This document shows positions 1 through 6,423 of a stretch of DNA of 10,532 bases, in pieces. The stretch's first letter is position 1; each line of letters starts with the position of its first letter. The stretch comes from Nitrospirota bacterium (GTDB lineage Bacteria; Nitrospirota; Nitrospiria; Nitrospirales; Nitrospiraceae). The translations under genes were made by a program, and so were the position numbers. The stretch covers positions 1 through 10,532 of the forward strand of contig VBOM01000221.1 in NCBI GenBank assembly GCA_005877535.1. Reading direction: 5' to 3'. The notes beneath the pieces were generated by a model that saw only the letters and a list, made by a program, of their open reading frames with translations, was not told the origin of the DNA and made no database searches.

Positions 1-523
1 TCAGTGTGCCAAAGCCCTTGGCATTCATGTCGACGCCTTTGTTGTCTTTGTTCTTCCAATACCAAATATTCACCGGGCCGCCTTCCACCTGCGCCATCGG
101 CTGGCCATGCGCAAAGTGGGCCTTCTTGTCGCCCACCATGAACTCAATCGCGGCCGCATCGTCCGGATCCTCCGTCGGGTCGACGTACTCCAGCAGAATG
201 GCGACGTTGGTCCCGTCATGCAAGGCACGCACGTTCAGATCTTTGACCGTCGCATCCAGAATACGAGTCGGCCAATGGACTTGAGGCGACATCGGGAATC
301 TCGCCAGGGTCGCGCTGTTCCACACAGCAGCAGTCGGGTCATCGATCGGCAGGCCGCCCTTCACCATCGGAGCGCTGACTGAGACGCTTTGCAGGGTTGA
401 GACGGGCGGAGCGGTGGCCGCGACCTTTTCCTCGGCTGAGACGGGCTGCACAATCAGAAACCCCATGGCAAGCCCTATGCCGACGACGACATTCGGAACG
501 ATTTGACTCAGTCCGCGTATCAT
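1..523 (-). CDS. Secreted heme-binding protein, EbdC/NxrC-like (type II DMSO reductase gamma-subunit family), 3' end outside window
   Basis: This frame is open from ATG at 523 to the window edge, giving 174 residues. Residues 1-30 form a signal peptide (basic start, hydrophobic 8-26, likely cleavage after VSA). The mature part opens with a PMVKGGLPIDDPTAAVWNSA stretch and continues with beta-rich sequence ending in GGPVNIWYWKNK (about 148-159). These resemble the ethylbenzene-dehydrogenase/DMSO-reductase gamma heme b domain. In that family a Met and a Lys bind the heme; Met143 and Lys157 are candidates here (hand alignment). The family passes electrons from a periplasmic molybdoenzyme such as nitrite oxidoreductase to c-type cytochromes. 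A purine-rich GAGAGAGGA lies about 8 bases upstream of the ATG. A 266-bp repeat-rich gap separates it from the cytochrome genes, so it may be transcribed separately. The family is fairly sure; identity as NxrC rather than a paralogue is not. Confidence 0.72.
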   Translation of the reverse strand, partial: MIRGLSQIVPNVVVGIGLAMGFLIVQPVSAEEKVAATAPPVSTLQSVSVSAPMVKGGLPIDDPTAAVWNSATLARFPMSPQVHWPTRILDATVKDLNVRALHDGTNVAILLEYVDPTEDPDDAAAIEFMVGDKKAHFAHGQPMAQVEGGPVNIWYWKNKDNKGVDMNAKGFGTL

Positions 524-789
524 AAGTTCCGTCCTCTCTCTCTACTCACTTCATCAGAGGGTGGGGCTCTGTGCCTTCCACTGCGCGCATTTTCTCACCA
601 GCCCAACCCCGACGCACCAAGATGGGTCCTTCCCTGGACGAGCACCTTCTTGGGGCCGCGCATTTCAACGATAGTCTTCCTCAACAACTCTTCAAGGGGC
701 GGACGGGCCTGTCTCCAACTGCGCGCGTCGAGCGACCACTGCTTTATCGTGGGGGCTCCGCGAGCAACGGGGACAACCCGTCTGCCCCG
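524..789. repeat. Intergenic region with long inverted repeat and repeat-family fragment
   Basis: No convincing gene is seen here. Imperfect inverted arms lie at 696-716 and 769-788 (about 20 paired positions, with two wobbles and one mismatch/bulge). They begin immediately after the stop codon of the cytochrome gene ending at 790 and enclose smaller stems (GCTC-CGC-GAGC, CCAC/GTGG). The next part, about 592-650, shares TTCTCACCAGCCCAACCC and about 54 alignable bases in all with the spacer at 5251-5304. A GCGCGCA-containing segment occurs twice (around 581-590 and 720-727). The hairpin could stop or process the transcript, but no T-run follows it. The region is probably a decayed mobile or structured repeat. 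Confidence 0.6.
696..788 (-). terminator. Possible 3' hairpin after the c-type cytochrome gene
   Basis: Arms 696-716 and 769-788 can form a long GC-rich stem starting one base beyond the TAG stop at 790-792, with a loop of about 52 bases that contains further small stems. Its position right after the last gene of the cytochrome block suggests a transcript end or an RNA-stabilising structure. There is no downstream T-tract on the minus strand, so a classical intrinsic terminator is not shown. Confidence 0.3.
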
Positions 790-1506
790 CTACTCCCACG
801 TCCTCGGCGATTGATGCGCTCCATCGTACTCGCCCATGATGATTTTCCAGATCCATTCGTCAGGAAGTTCGACTTCCCAGCGAGGCATTGCGGATTTCCA
901 TGGCATCCCCTCGATTGGGAGGCCCACGCCGCCCTTTTTGATGCGCCAGAAGAGATAGCTTTCCTGGAGCATGGCGATCGTTGTTGGATCGGAGAAGTTG
1001 GCTGGGGGAGGATTGAACCCCCTGGCCGCCGGACCCTTGCCATCGAAGTTTCCGCCGTGGCAGGGGGAACAGAACGCAGCATAGAAACCCTTCCCCTGCT
1101 GGATGTTGTCTGGTGTCTTTGCAACGGGACTCGACAAGCCGGTATATTCGCCTGGCGGAGCCGGGTGAATCGTCCGGTTTTCTGATGGCGGCGCATCACT
1201 CACCGCCGTATTGTTATAGGTTTGCCAGCCGACCAGCAAAGGGAACAGAATCAGGACGCCGTAACGCACTGCTTGCAGCCCGCCAATATTCTCTCCCGTC
1301 AGGAACCGTTGGATCGGGCCCCAGAAGGCCTCTTTGGACTCTGCGCTCAATGTGGCAAAGATCAGAAAGCCCGACGTCGTCAGCATCAGATAGAGAAAAA
1401 CCAGACTGGCCGGCAGCGGCGCGGAGCCAGGGACATTGGGCACGACAAACTTGCAGATCACATAGGCGATCACATTCAAAATGATGAGTTTGATCAATGG
1501 CCCCAT
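790..1506 (-). CDS. Membrane-anchored monoheme c-type cytochrome
   Basis: The 238-residue protein has three N-terminal hydrophobic segments (about 4-22, 33-52, 80-97). A periplasmic class I-like cytochrome c domain follows, with heme-binding CSPCH at 146-150. The likely sixth heme ligand is Met201 or Met207 in the segment GLPIEGMPWKSAMPRW. The C-terminal part (FWRIKKGG ... PDEWIWKIIMGE) resembles the cytochrome at the right edge of the window, so the two are probably paralogues. The start is well supported: GAGGAGGA (1511-1518) lies four bases before the ATG and overlaps the stop of the preceding cytochrome gene, implying translational coupling. It probably accepts or delivers electrons on the periplasmic face for the neighbouring CydA-like/cytochrome b complex. 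The specific partner is unknown. Confidence 0.85.
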   Translation of the reverse strand: MGPLIKLIILNVIAYVICKFVVPNVPGSAPLPASLVFLYLMLTTSGFLIFATLSAESKEAFWGPIQRFLTGENIGGLQAVRYGVLILFPLLVGWQTYNNTAVSDAPPSENRTIHPAPPGEYTGLSSPVAKTPDNIQQGKGFYAAFCSPCHGGNFDGKGPAARGFNPPPANFSDPTTIAMLQESYLFWRIKKGGVGLPIEGMPWKSAMPRWEVELPDEWIWKIIMGEYDGAHQSPRTWE

Positions 1507-1516
1507 ATGTTCCTCC

Positions 1517-2140
1517 TCAGTGCGCTTGCGCCACGGCCACTGGACCGGACTGGGCTGCCTTCGCAGGAGCGGCAGGTGCCTGTCCCGGCGCGTCCAGTTC
1601 AGTTACAGTGACAGAAATCGGTTCCCCGCTCATCTGCTGCAGAAATGCAATGACCGAGAGAATCTCATTCCTGGACAGCCCGATCGGATTCTTATTAATG
1701 TAGGGCATCCGGGCCGGATACTCCTTCGCCACTCCTTCATGGCGATAGTCGAGATAGATATAGGCCTGCGGTTGCGTCAAACTTTCAAAAAGAAACTCGC
1801 GGCTCAACTTGGCCCCAATCCCCTTTAGGTCCGGGCATCGGGCCGATTCGCTGGGGCCGATCGTGTGACAAAGCGCGCATTGGCCCTTACTAAAGAAAAT
1901 CTTCTGCCCGATGGTCGCCATGTCGGTCGGCGTTTTCACCGTGGCAATATCGAATTTCTCCTCGACAGGCGGCAACGACGCCATTTGCGGCACCGACAAC
2001 GCGACGAGGGTGAAGAGGCCAAGCACTATCGCGACAAATCCAATGACCCGGACGAACGAGGCGCGAATGAAGAGGAGGATCAGGATCCCGATTCCCACCA
2101 CTGAGAGACCAATCAACTGCAACTTGACAACTTCGCTCAT
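1517..2140 (-). CDS. Membrane-anchored monoheme c-type cytochrome
   Basis: The 207-residue protein has two close transmembrane segments (about 7-25 and 31-50) and then a periplasmic cytochrome c domain. Heme-binding CALCH is at 88-92 and the likely Met ligand is Met145 in ARMPYINKN. The region between them (CPDLKGIGAKLSREFLFESLTQP) is typical of small class I cytochromes that have a gap after the heme motif. An Ala/Pro-rich tail (184-207) follows the last helix (NEILSVIAFLQQM). ATG at 2140 is preferred over an in-frame GTG at 2146 because GGAAGG (2147-2152) sits six bases upstream of the ATG. The gene is ten bases from the next cytochrome, and the two probably act together. It is likely an electron shuttle subunit; the partner is inferred only from context. 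Confidence 0.84.
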   Translation of the reverse strand: MSEVVKLQLIGLSVVGIGILILLFIRASFVRVIGFVAIVLGLFTLVALSVPQMASLPPVEEKFDIATVKTPTDMATIGQKIFFSKGQCALCHTIGPSESARCPDLKGIGAKLSREFLFESLTQPQAYIYLDYRHEGVAKEYPARMPYINKNPIGLSRNEILSVIAFLQQMSGEPISVTVTELDAPGQAPAAPAKAAQSGPVAVAQAH

Positions 2141-2146
2141 AACCAC

Positions 2147-2152
2147 CCTTCC
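2147..2152 (-). promoter_or_regulatory. Ribosome binding site deciding start of the 1517-2140 gene
   Basis: On the minus strand GGAAGG ends six bases before the ATG at 2138-2140. The alternative GTG at 2144-2146 would lie directly next to this motif and is therefore unlikely. Confidence 0.6.
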
Positions 2153-2165
2153 GTGTGGAATGGTA

Positions 2166-2235
2166 AATGTTGAATGTTCAATGTTGAATGGAGAGTCAAC
2201 TCAACATTCCTAATTCATAATCCACAATTCATCAA
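2166..2235. repeat. Heptamer-phased degenerate repeat in intergenic spacer
   Basis: On the plus strand the spacer divides into ten consecutive 7-base units. The first four are AATGTTG, AATGTTC, AATGTTG, AATGGAG; later units are more degenerate (TCAACAT, TCCTAAT, TCATAAT, CCACAAT, TCATCAA). It fills most of the gap between the CydA-like gene ending at 2232 and the cytochrome gene starting at 2140. It is AT-rich, unlike its GC-rich surroundings. A second heptamer-phased array occurs at 5130-5164. Confidence 0.65.
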
Positions 2236-4088
2236 TGCGCTTTCGGTTCATCGAGCGCACTCGATGCGCCTGCCATCGCCGGCATGCCCTGCGGCAACTC
2301 GACCTTACTCGCTCCACCAGGCGCCTTCGCCTTATCGCCCATCGTGGCCACCCAGAAGATGAAGGCGACAAGCATGCAGAAAAAAAATGTGTTCAAGGAC
2401 ATGAGCGCAGCAGCATAGCCGAGCGCCGGTGAAAACGCGTAGGGGGACGTATCGCGGACCACGCCATAGACATGCCAATGGACGCGGGAGGACGACCGTG
2501 CGTAGCCCATCAGCGTCATCAGGAGGACGACCATGACCGCGTTGAGGACGAGCGAGTAACCGGCTCGTGGAGGCATCTTGCCCCAGACCATTTCCGTTGT
2601 GGTCTTGGCACTTCTCAGCAACAAGGCCGTCAGCGGGGTGATCGTCAACATGACACCGAGCACGACCAACACCTGCGACGTCGAGAAGTAATTGATGCGA
2701 ATGATAGCGGGAACGAAATACCCCCACACGCCAAGGATGATAACCGCGATCGCCGCGGAGGCAAGGATGGCGCCCATGATCGCTTTGGCGACCTTGGCCC
2801 AGCCAGCCGTTTCCTGCTTGCCGGCCCGCCAATACATGATGAAGCTCATGAATGTGACGAGGATCATCAGATTCGCCACGGTCATCTTGGCCGACATGAC
2901 GCCGAACACGCCAAGAAGCGGATGGTGGCTGCCCCCCATCTTTCTCGCTTCTTCCATACTGGCCACAAGCGAGTGGGGTGTCATCCAGACGCCCAGGCAA
3001 AGCAGCAGAGCAATCAACATCGCCAGCATCGGCTTCCGGTATTTTATCTCAGAGCCGGGGATGCGATAGGTGATCCCCAGCCAGAAATAATAGTTCGATC
3101 CGAGAAAGAGCACCCCGATGAGCATGGCTTGCAGAATGAACAGCCAGGACAGAAAGCCTCCCATGAGCGTGATGCCCATCTGCTGGTTGTACTGGTAAAT
3201 TTCCCGCATGAGCCAGTAGCCGGCAAAAGGGAGCGCCAAGAGACCGAATACGCCGATGAAGTTCCCGACATAGCCCATCCAGTCGTAATGGTCGCGCTCT
3301 TCCGTATTCGTGGCAGACAGATAGCGAATCCCGGCATAGGCGCCGCAAATGTAGCCGCCGAGCACTACGTTCGCAATCAGGCGGTGAATGTTCACCGGCC
3401 ACCAGGTCGGATTCCATGTCGCGGCCCAGGCCCGCGCCATATCCGACCCCTCGGCAAGCACGACCGGACTGGACTGGAACGTCGCCCAGGAGTTCGGCAC
3501 GACCATGATGAAGAACGCGAAGAAGTTCAGCAGGAAGCCGAGGAAAATATGAAACGTCTTCTTGCCGCCATCTTGCATCGCATCCCAGCCATACCAATAG
3601 AGATACAGCGTCGCGGTCTCGACCAAGAACAGGATGCAATACACAATAAAAGACGGAAAGAAAATATCGGTGAGGTAGTTCATCAGCTTGGGATAAAACG
3701 AGATCAGCAGGAACAGCAGGATGCCGCCGAAGAGCGCCGTTGTGGCATAGGCGGAGGTCAGGAGCTTGGTGAATTCCTTGGCTAATTTGTCGTAGCGTTT
3801 TTCGCCGGTCTTCCAGGCAACGACTTCGCACAACCAGGCAAAGATCGGTACACCCAGCACAAATCCCGCGAGCAACAAATGGAGCTGCGCGACAACCCAG
3901 ATGATGTTGCGACTCCCGACGTAGGGAACGTCGCGATACTCGACCGGGGCTGCCGGCGTGGCATCTGCCCCAAAGGCCAGCGCGGGAAGGCTGAGGAGGC
4001 CCACTGCCATTACGAGCCCCAAGAGCGTCCCCCCATGACCGCTGCTGCTCCGGAGAAGCTTCTGAATCCATCCACCCTGATGTTGCAT
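2232..4088 (-). CDS. CydA-like (cytochrome bd-like) membrane protein B
   Basis: The 618-residue protein has a signal-like N-terminus (hydrophobic 21-40, possible cleavage after LAFG) and about 13 transmembrane segments. The N-terminal half aligns by eye with CydA. His70 (WVVAQLHLLLAG) corresponds to the heme b595 ligand His19, Glu157 (FLVETATLYLYWYGWDAM) to Glu107, and His235 (VNIHRLIANVV) to the heme b558 ligand His186. The Glu99 position is Val149. No clear quinol loop and no adjacent cydB are seen, so ordinary quinol oxidase activity is doubtful. Relative to the paralogue at 8008-9750 it has about 72 extra residues (about 422-500). Such proteins in Nitrospira have been proposed as terminal oxidases or as membrane subunits of a complex III-like assembly; neither role is proven here. 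ATG 4088 is chosen over GTG 4112 because GAGGTG lies six bases upstream. Confidence 0.85.
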   Translation of the reverse strand: MQHQGGWIQKLLRSSSGHGGTLLGLVMAVGLLSLPALAFGADATPAAPVEYRDVPYVGSRNIIWVVAQLHLLLAGFVLGVPIFAWLCEVVAWKTGEKRYDKLAKEFTKLLTSAYATTALFGGILLFLLISFYPKLMNYLTDIFFPSFIVYCILFLVETATLYLYWYGWDAMQDGGKKTFHIFLGFLLNFFAFFIMVVPNSWATFQSSPVVLAEGSDMARAWAATWNPTWWPVNIHRLIANVVLGGYICGAYAGIRYLSATNTEERDHYDWMGYVGNFIGVFGLLALPFAGYWLMREIYQYNQQMGITLMGGFLSWLFILQAMLIGVLFLGSNYYFWLGITYRIPGSEIKYRKPMLAMLIALLLCLGVWMTPHSLVASMEEARKMGGSHHPLLGVFGVMSAKMTVANLMILVTFMSFIMYWRAGKQETAGWAKVAKAIMGAILASAAIAVIILGVWGYFVPAIIRINYFSTSQVLVVLGVMLTITPLTALLLRSAKTTTEMVWGKMPPRAGYSLVLNAVMVVLLMTLMGYARSSSRVHWHVYGVVRDTSPYAFSPALGYAAALMSLNTFFFCMLVAFIFWVATMGDKAKAPGGASKVELPQGMPAMAGASSALDEPKAH

Positions 4089-4091
4089 TGC

Positions 4092-4100
4092 CCTCACCTC
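4092..4100 (-). promoter_or_regulatory. Strong ribosome binding site of CydA-like gene B
   Basis: GAGGTGAGG on the minus strand lies upstream of ATG 4086-4088, with GAGGTG six bases from the start. The longer frame beginning with GTG at 4110-4112 would translate through this site, so the ATG is the better start. Confidence 0.7.
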
Positions 4101-4113
4101 ATCATCTCCCACG

Positions 4114-5118
4114 TTACGGTTTCATGGCGGCAGGCGGAGCCGGTTCTGCTGCTTCCGGCGCTTTCACTGCTTCTTTGCTGGCCTGGCCTTTTCCCTTGTT
4201 CTGCTCTTTTTCCAGTTCAGCTGCGGCCTGCTGTTCTACCAGCAACTCCACCTTCGCCGCAAGCTGCGCAATCATTTTCTCGTCTTTATTCAGTGTCTCA
4301 AGCGGTTTGATTGGGGGCGCTGCTTTCACTTCCGCCTTCTTGCAACAGTCGTGCGGGTGCGGTGTAGACACAGGGAGAGAAGACCAGAACAGGAGCGATA
4401 ACAGAACGGCTACACCGGCCAAGGCTGTCAGCATCAATCCTTGATCCCCCGGCACCCGCATCAGATCCCAGCGGGTAATCAGCCCCTGATAATTCTCCGA
4501 CGGATGACCTGCTGCCTTCACCGTGCCACGGATCACCCGCCCCACGAGCGAGAAACCGATGACTAACAACGACACAAGCGCCCCTGTGGCAGCTGTGCCC
4601 CAGAGGGTCAGTTCAATGCTGATCCGCTCCGCCACAGGAATTCCCCTCAGAGAATCCGACTCAAACATCGAATGGACTGCCGAGATCGAGGCTTCAGTAA
4701 TCGCACTCTCAGCCACCCAGAGGATCGGCACAAAGATGGCGCCGACCAATGCGCACTTCCACCAGAGCGTCAGCCCCAACCCATCTTGCGGTTCGCGCCC
4801 CAACCGTTCGAGGAAAAATGTTCGGCCCACGAGCCCGAGCGCCCAGATGTCGATCGGAATCGCCAACAAGAACAGCAACGCGATGCCGGCTCCTTCACCG
4901 ATGTGCGAGTCCAATCCCAGGGTGATCGTTGGCAGCGCAAACACCGTGACCGGACTCGCCAGGAGCACCAAGAACGCGAGAGCGATTCTGGTTTCAAAAT
5001 GCACGATCCCGAACGCCATAAAAAGCACGGCAAAGGCAAGTTTGATCGGCAAGCCGGTCCAGAAGGCGGGCCAGAGAATGCCGAACCCGAGCTTTGTGGG
5101 AGAGATCTGATCGTTCAT
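4114..5118 (-). CDS. Unrecognised multi-spanning membrane protein with CysCys motif and coiled-coil tail
   Basis: I do not recognise this family. The 334-residue protein has about six to seven hydrophobic segments (near 10-34, 44-63, 76-98, 117-135, 168-192, 227-247). These are followed by HPHDCCKK (254-261), a Lys/Glu/Ala-rich probable coiled coil (about 275-310) and a Pro/Ala-rich end. The paired cysteines next to two histidines could bind a metal or heme or form a disulfide, but this is not a CXXCH motif. The gene ends 25 bases before CydA-like gene B, so the two are probably co-transcribed, and it may be an assembly or accessory subunit of the same complex. The frame extends to 5202, but the upstream 28 residues read through repeat-like sequence and lack membrane or conserved features, so ATG 5118 is chosen. 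No strong ribosome binding site is seen there. Confidence 0.72.
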   Translation of the reverse strand: MNDQISPTKLGFGILWPAFWTGLPIKLAFAVLFMAFGIVHFETRIALAFLVLLASPVTVFALPTITLGLDSHIGEGAGIALLFLLAIPIDIWALGLVGRTFFLERLGREPQDGLGLTLWWKCALVGAIFVPILWVAESAITEASISAVHSMFESDSLRGIPVAERISIELTLWGTAATGALVSLLVIGFSLVGRVIRGTVKAAGHPSENYQGLITRWDLMRVPGDQGLMLTALAGVAVLLSLLFWSSLPVSTPHPHDCCKKAEVKAAPPIKPLETLNKDEKMIAQLAAKVELLVEQQAAAELEKEQNKGKGQASKEAVKAPEAAEPAPPAAMKP

Positions 5119-5484
5119 GCAAATACCCAACGATGAACAAGGGACGATGAACGATGAACGACAGCGGGCCCGGATGACTTCGGCGTTCTGCGTGCATCGC
5201 ACGTCATGGATAACAGGAGAACAGCGGCAGGACGCTCAAAAAGACTAGACTTCTCACCAGCCCAACCCTGGCGCACCGAGACGCGCCTTTCCGCTGGCAA
5301 GGCCGCAACGAGCGAAGAGGCGAGGAGGTACGTACCGCACTTCGTGTGGGCCGTTCGCCCTTTGAATGGATCTTGGCGAACGGAAGCACCCCTCCAGTGA
5401 TTCCGATATCCGAGAGGGTCTCCCCAGTAGCTTGAGCCTCTGAGCGATGCGAGAACGTCGCTGGCGGACTTTTTCAGCATCCTG
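5119..5484. other. 366-bp gene-free spacer between the two blocks
   Basis: From the low end the spacer holds a heptamer-phased repeat (5130-5164), a small palindrome with arms CGTGC/GCACG (5191-5203), and a 259-bp MITE-like element (5227-5485). Short open frames here run through the repeats and have no recognisable protein features. Any promoter for the 4114-5118 gene should lie in this interval, but none can be pointed to. Confidence 0.6.
5130..5164. repeat. Heptamer-phased repeat upstream of the 4114-5118 gene
   Basis: There are five consecutive 7-base units on the plus strand: ACGATGA, ACAAGGG, ACGATGA, ACGATGA, ACGACAG. The array ends about 11 bases before the ATG at 5118, the same kind of position as the array at 2166-2235, so it would lie in the 5' untranslated or intercistronic RNA. 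Confidence 0.65.
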
Positions 5485-5485
5485 C
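5227..5485. mobile_element. MITE-like element with 17-bp terminal inverted repeats
   Basis: The left end is GCAGGACGCTCAAAAAG (5227-5243) and the right end is CTTTTTCAGCATCCTGC (5469-5485). They are inverted copies matching at 15 of 17 positions. Inside are a perfect 9-bp hairpin CCGTTCGCC/GGCGAACGG (5351-5359 and 5375-5383), a 10-bp palindrome GGTACGTACC (5327-5336), and nested arms GGAGG/CCTCC and AGAGGC/GCCTCT. There is no transposase gene. The right end touches the TAG stop of cytochrome b, sharing base 5485. The part at 5251-5304 resembles the spacer at 592-650. From memory, such GCAGGATGCTGAAAAAG-type ends recur in Nitrospira spacers, which needs a genome count to confirm. Transcribed, it would fold into a long structured RNA between the two gene blocks. 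Confidence 0.68.
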
Positions 5486-6423
5486 TAGTCCAAATACTCT
5501 CGATTGATAATGGCAGAGACCGTGAAAAGCAGGATCGAAACTATGAGCACCACCCATCCGATAAGGGCAAAAGGGCGCTTGAAAATATTCCGCTCGGGGT
5601 TCCTGTCGAAGAAGGGCAAAAGCACCAGCACGGCCCCAAGGAGGCCTGGCAAGAGCATCGAACCGAGAAACTGTCCAAACTCGCCGGAAAACATCTTCAG
5701 ACGCAGGTGCTGGAATAAGAACAAGAAGTACCATTCCGGTTCCGGGTGATAATCGCCGGGATCAGGCGTCGCCTCTTCCAACAAGACGACCGGCTCCCAG
5801 AAGGCCAGCGCACTGATGCAGGCAAAGACCACCGCCATCCCGACGACGTCCTTCCAAATCTGCCGTGGAAAAAAATAGTCGGTCTTCGCCTTCAGCTCTA
5901 CCGGCGTACCGCGGAATGGACCAGCCGGTCCCGCACATCTAAACAGGAAGAGATGCAACCCGGCCAACCCAATCAGGGCTGCGGGGAGCACCATGACGTG
6001 AATGACAAAGAACCGGCTCAATGTCATCTGTCCGGGGGTCGGGCCTCCCTTGAGGAAACGCGACATGAAGTCGCCAAGCAACGGCATCTTATCCATAATC
6101 TCGACGCCGACCGTCGTGGCCCAATAGGCTCGCTGGTCCCACGGGAGCAAATAGCCTGTGAAGCCGAATCCCATGACGATGGCGAAGAGCGCCAACCCAA
6201 CCAGCCAGATGAGTTCGCGCGGTTTCTTATACGCGCCCCAGAGAAAGACTTGGGACATATGAGCAAACACGCAGATCACCATGGCCGAGGAGCCCCAGAA
6301 ATGGTAACCCAGTAGGAACCAGCCGTAGTCGACGTCATGAATAATGTATTGGGTACTGGCATAGGCATGGTCGGCGGTCGGCACGTAGTAGAACATCAGC
6401 AGCACGCCCGTGATCGTCCTCAT
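5485..6423 (-). CDS. Cytochrome b (b6-type, fused b6/subunit IV), N-terminally short
   Basis: This 312-residue quinone-reactive subunit of a bc/b6f-type complex has the four heme b ligands His41 and His55 (14 apart) and His142 and His157 (15 apart, the b6f-like spacing). The Qo-site PEWY is at 229-232 (HPEPEWYFLFLF). The b6 and subunit IV parts are one chain. It begins MRTITGVLLMFYYVPT: the usual N-terminal amphipathic segment and the first half of helix A are missing. Its ATG directly follows the Rieske TAG stop in the same frame, so no upstream in-frame extension is possible without readthrough. Only a weak GGA-containing site precedes it. The short form could be a true lineage feature, a deletion, or an assembly fault. 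Its stop codon abuts the MITE-like element. Confidence 0.88.
   Translation of the reverse strand: MRTITGVLLMFYYVPTADHAYASTQYIIHDVDYGWFLLGYHFWGSSAMVICVFAHMSQVFLWGAYKKPRELIWLVGLALFAIVMGFGFTGYLLPWDQRAYWATTVGVEIMDKMPLLGDFMSRFLKGGPTPGQMTLSRFFVIHVMVLPAALIGLAGLHLFLFRCAGPAGPFRGTPVELKAKTDYFFPRQIWKDVVGMAVVFACISALAFWEPVVLLEEATPDPGDYHPEPEWYFLFLFQHLRLKMFSGEFGQFLGSMLLPGLLGAVLVLLPFFDRNPERNIFKRPFALIGWVVLIVSILLFTVSAIINREYLD

Noticed and set aside
571..1185. 204-codon plus-strand frame running from the spacer into the antisense of the cytochrome gene
   Set aside because: It spans repeat sequence and antisense coding DNA and contains no coherent protein features.
2472..3785. 437-codon plus-strand open frame opposite CydA-like gene B
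   Set aside because: It is rich in His, Arg, Asp and Gln with no domain-like pattern, as expected for the antisense of a GC-rich membrane-protein gene. The minus-strand protein is clearly real.
3049..4071. 340-codon minus-strand frame overlapping CydA-like gene B
   Set aside because: It is a frame-shifted shadow of the same gene, rich in Arg, Ser and Gly, with no membrane pattern or motifs.
5119..5202. N-terminal extension of the 4114-5118 protein (start at 5202)
   Set aside because: The extra 28 residues translate the heptamer array and a small palindrome and add no recognisable signal or conserved segment. ATG 5118 begins the coherent membrane protein.
5115..5480. 121-codon minus-strand frame in the spacer between the two blocks
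   Set aside because: It lies almost wholly inside the MITE-like element and the heptamer repeat, with an Arg/Ser-rich sequence that looks non-coding.
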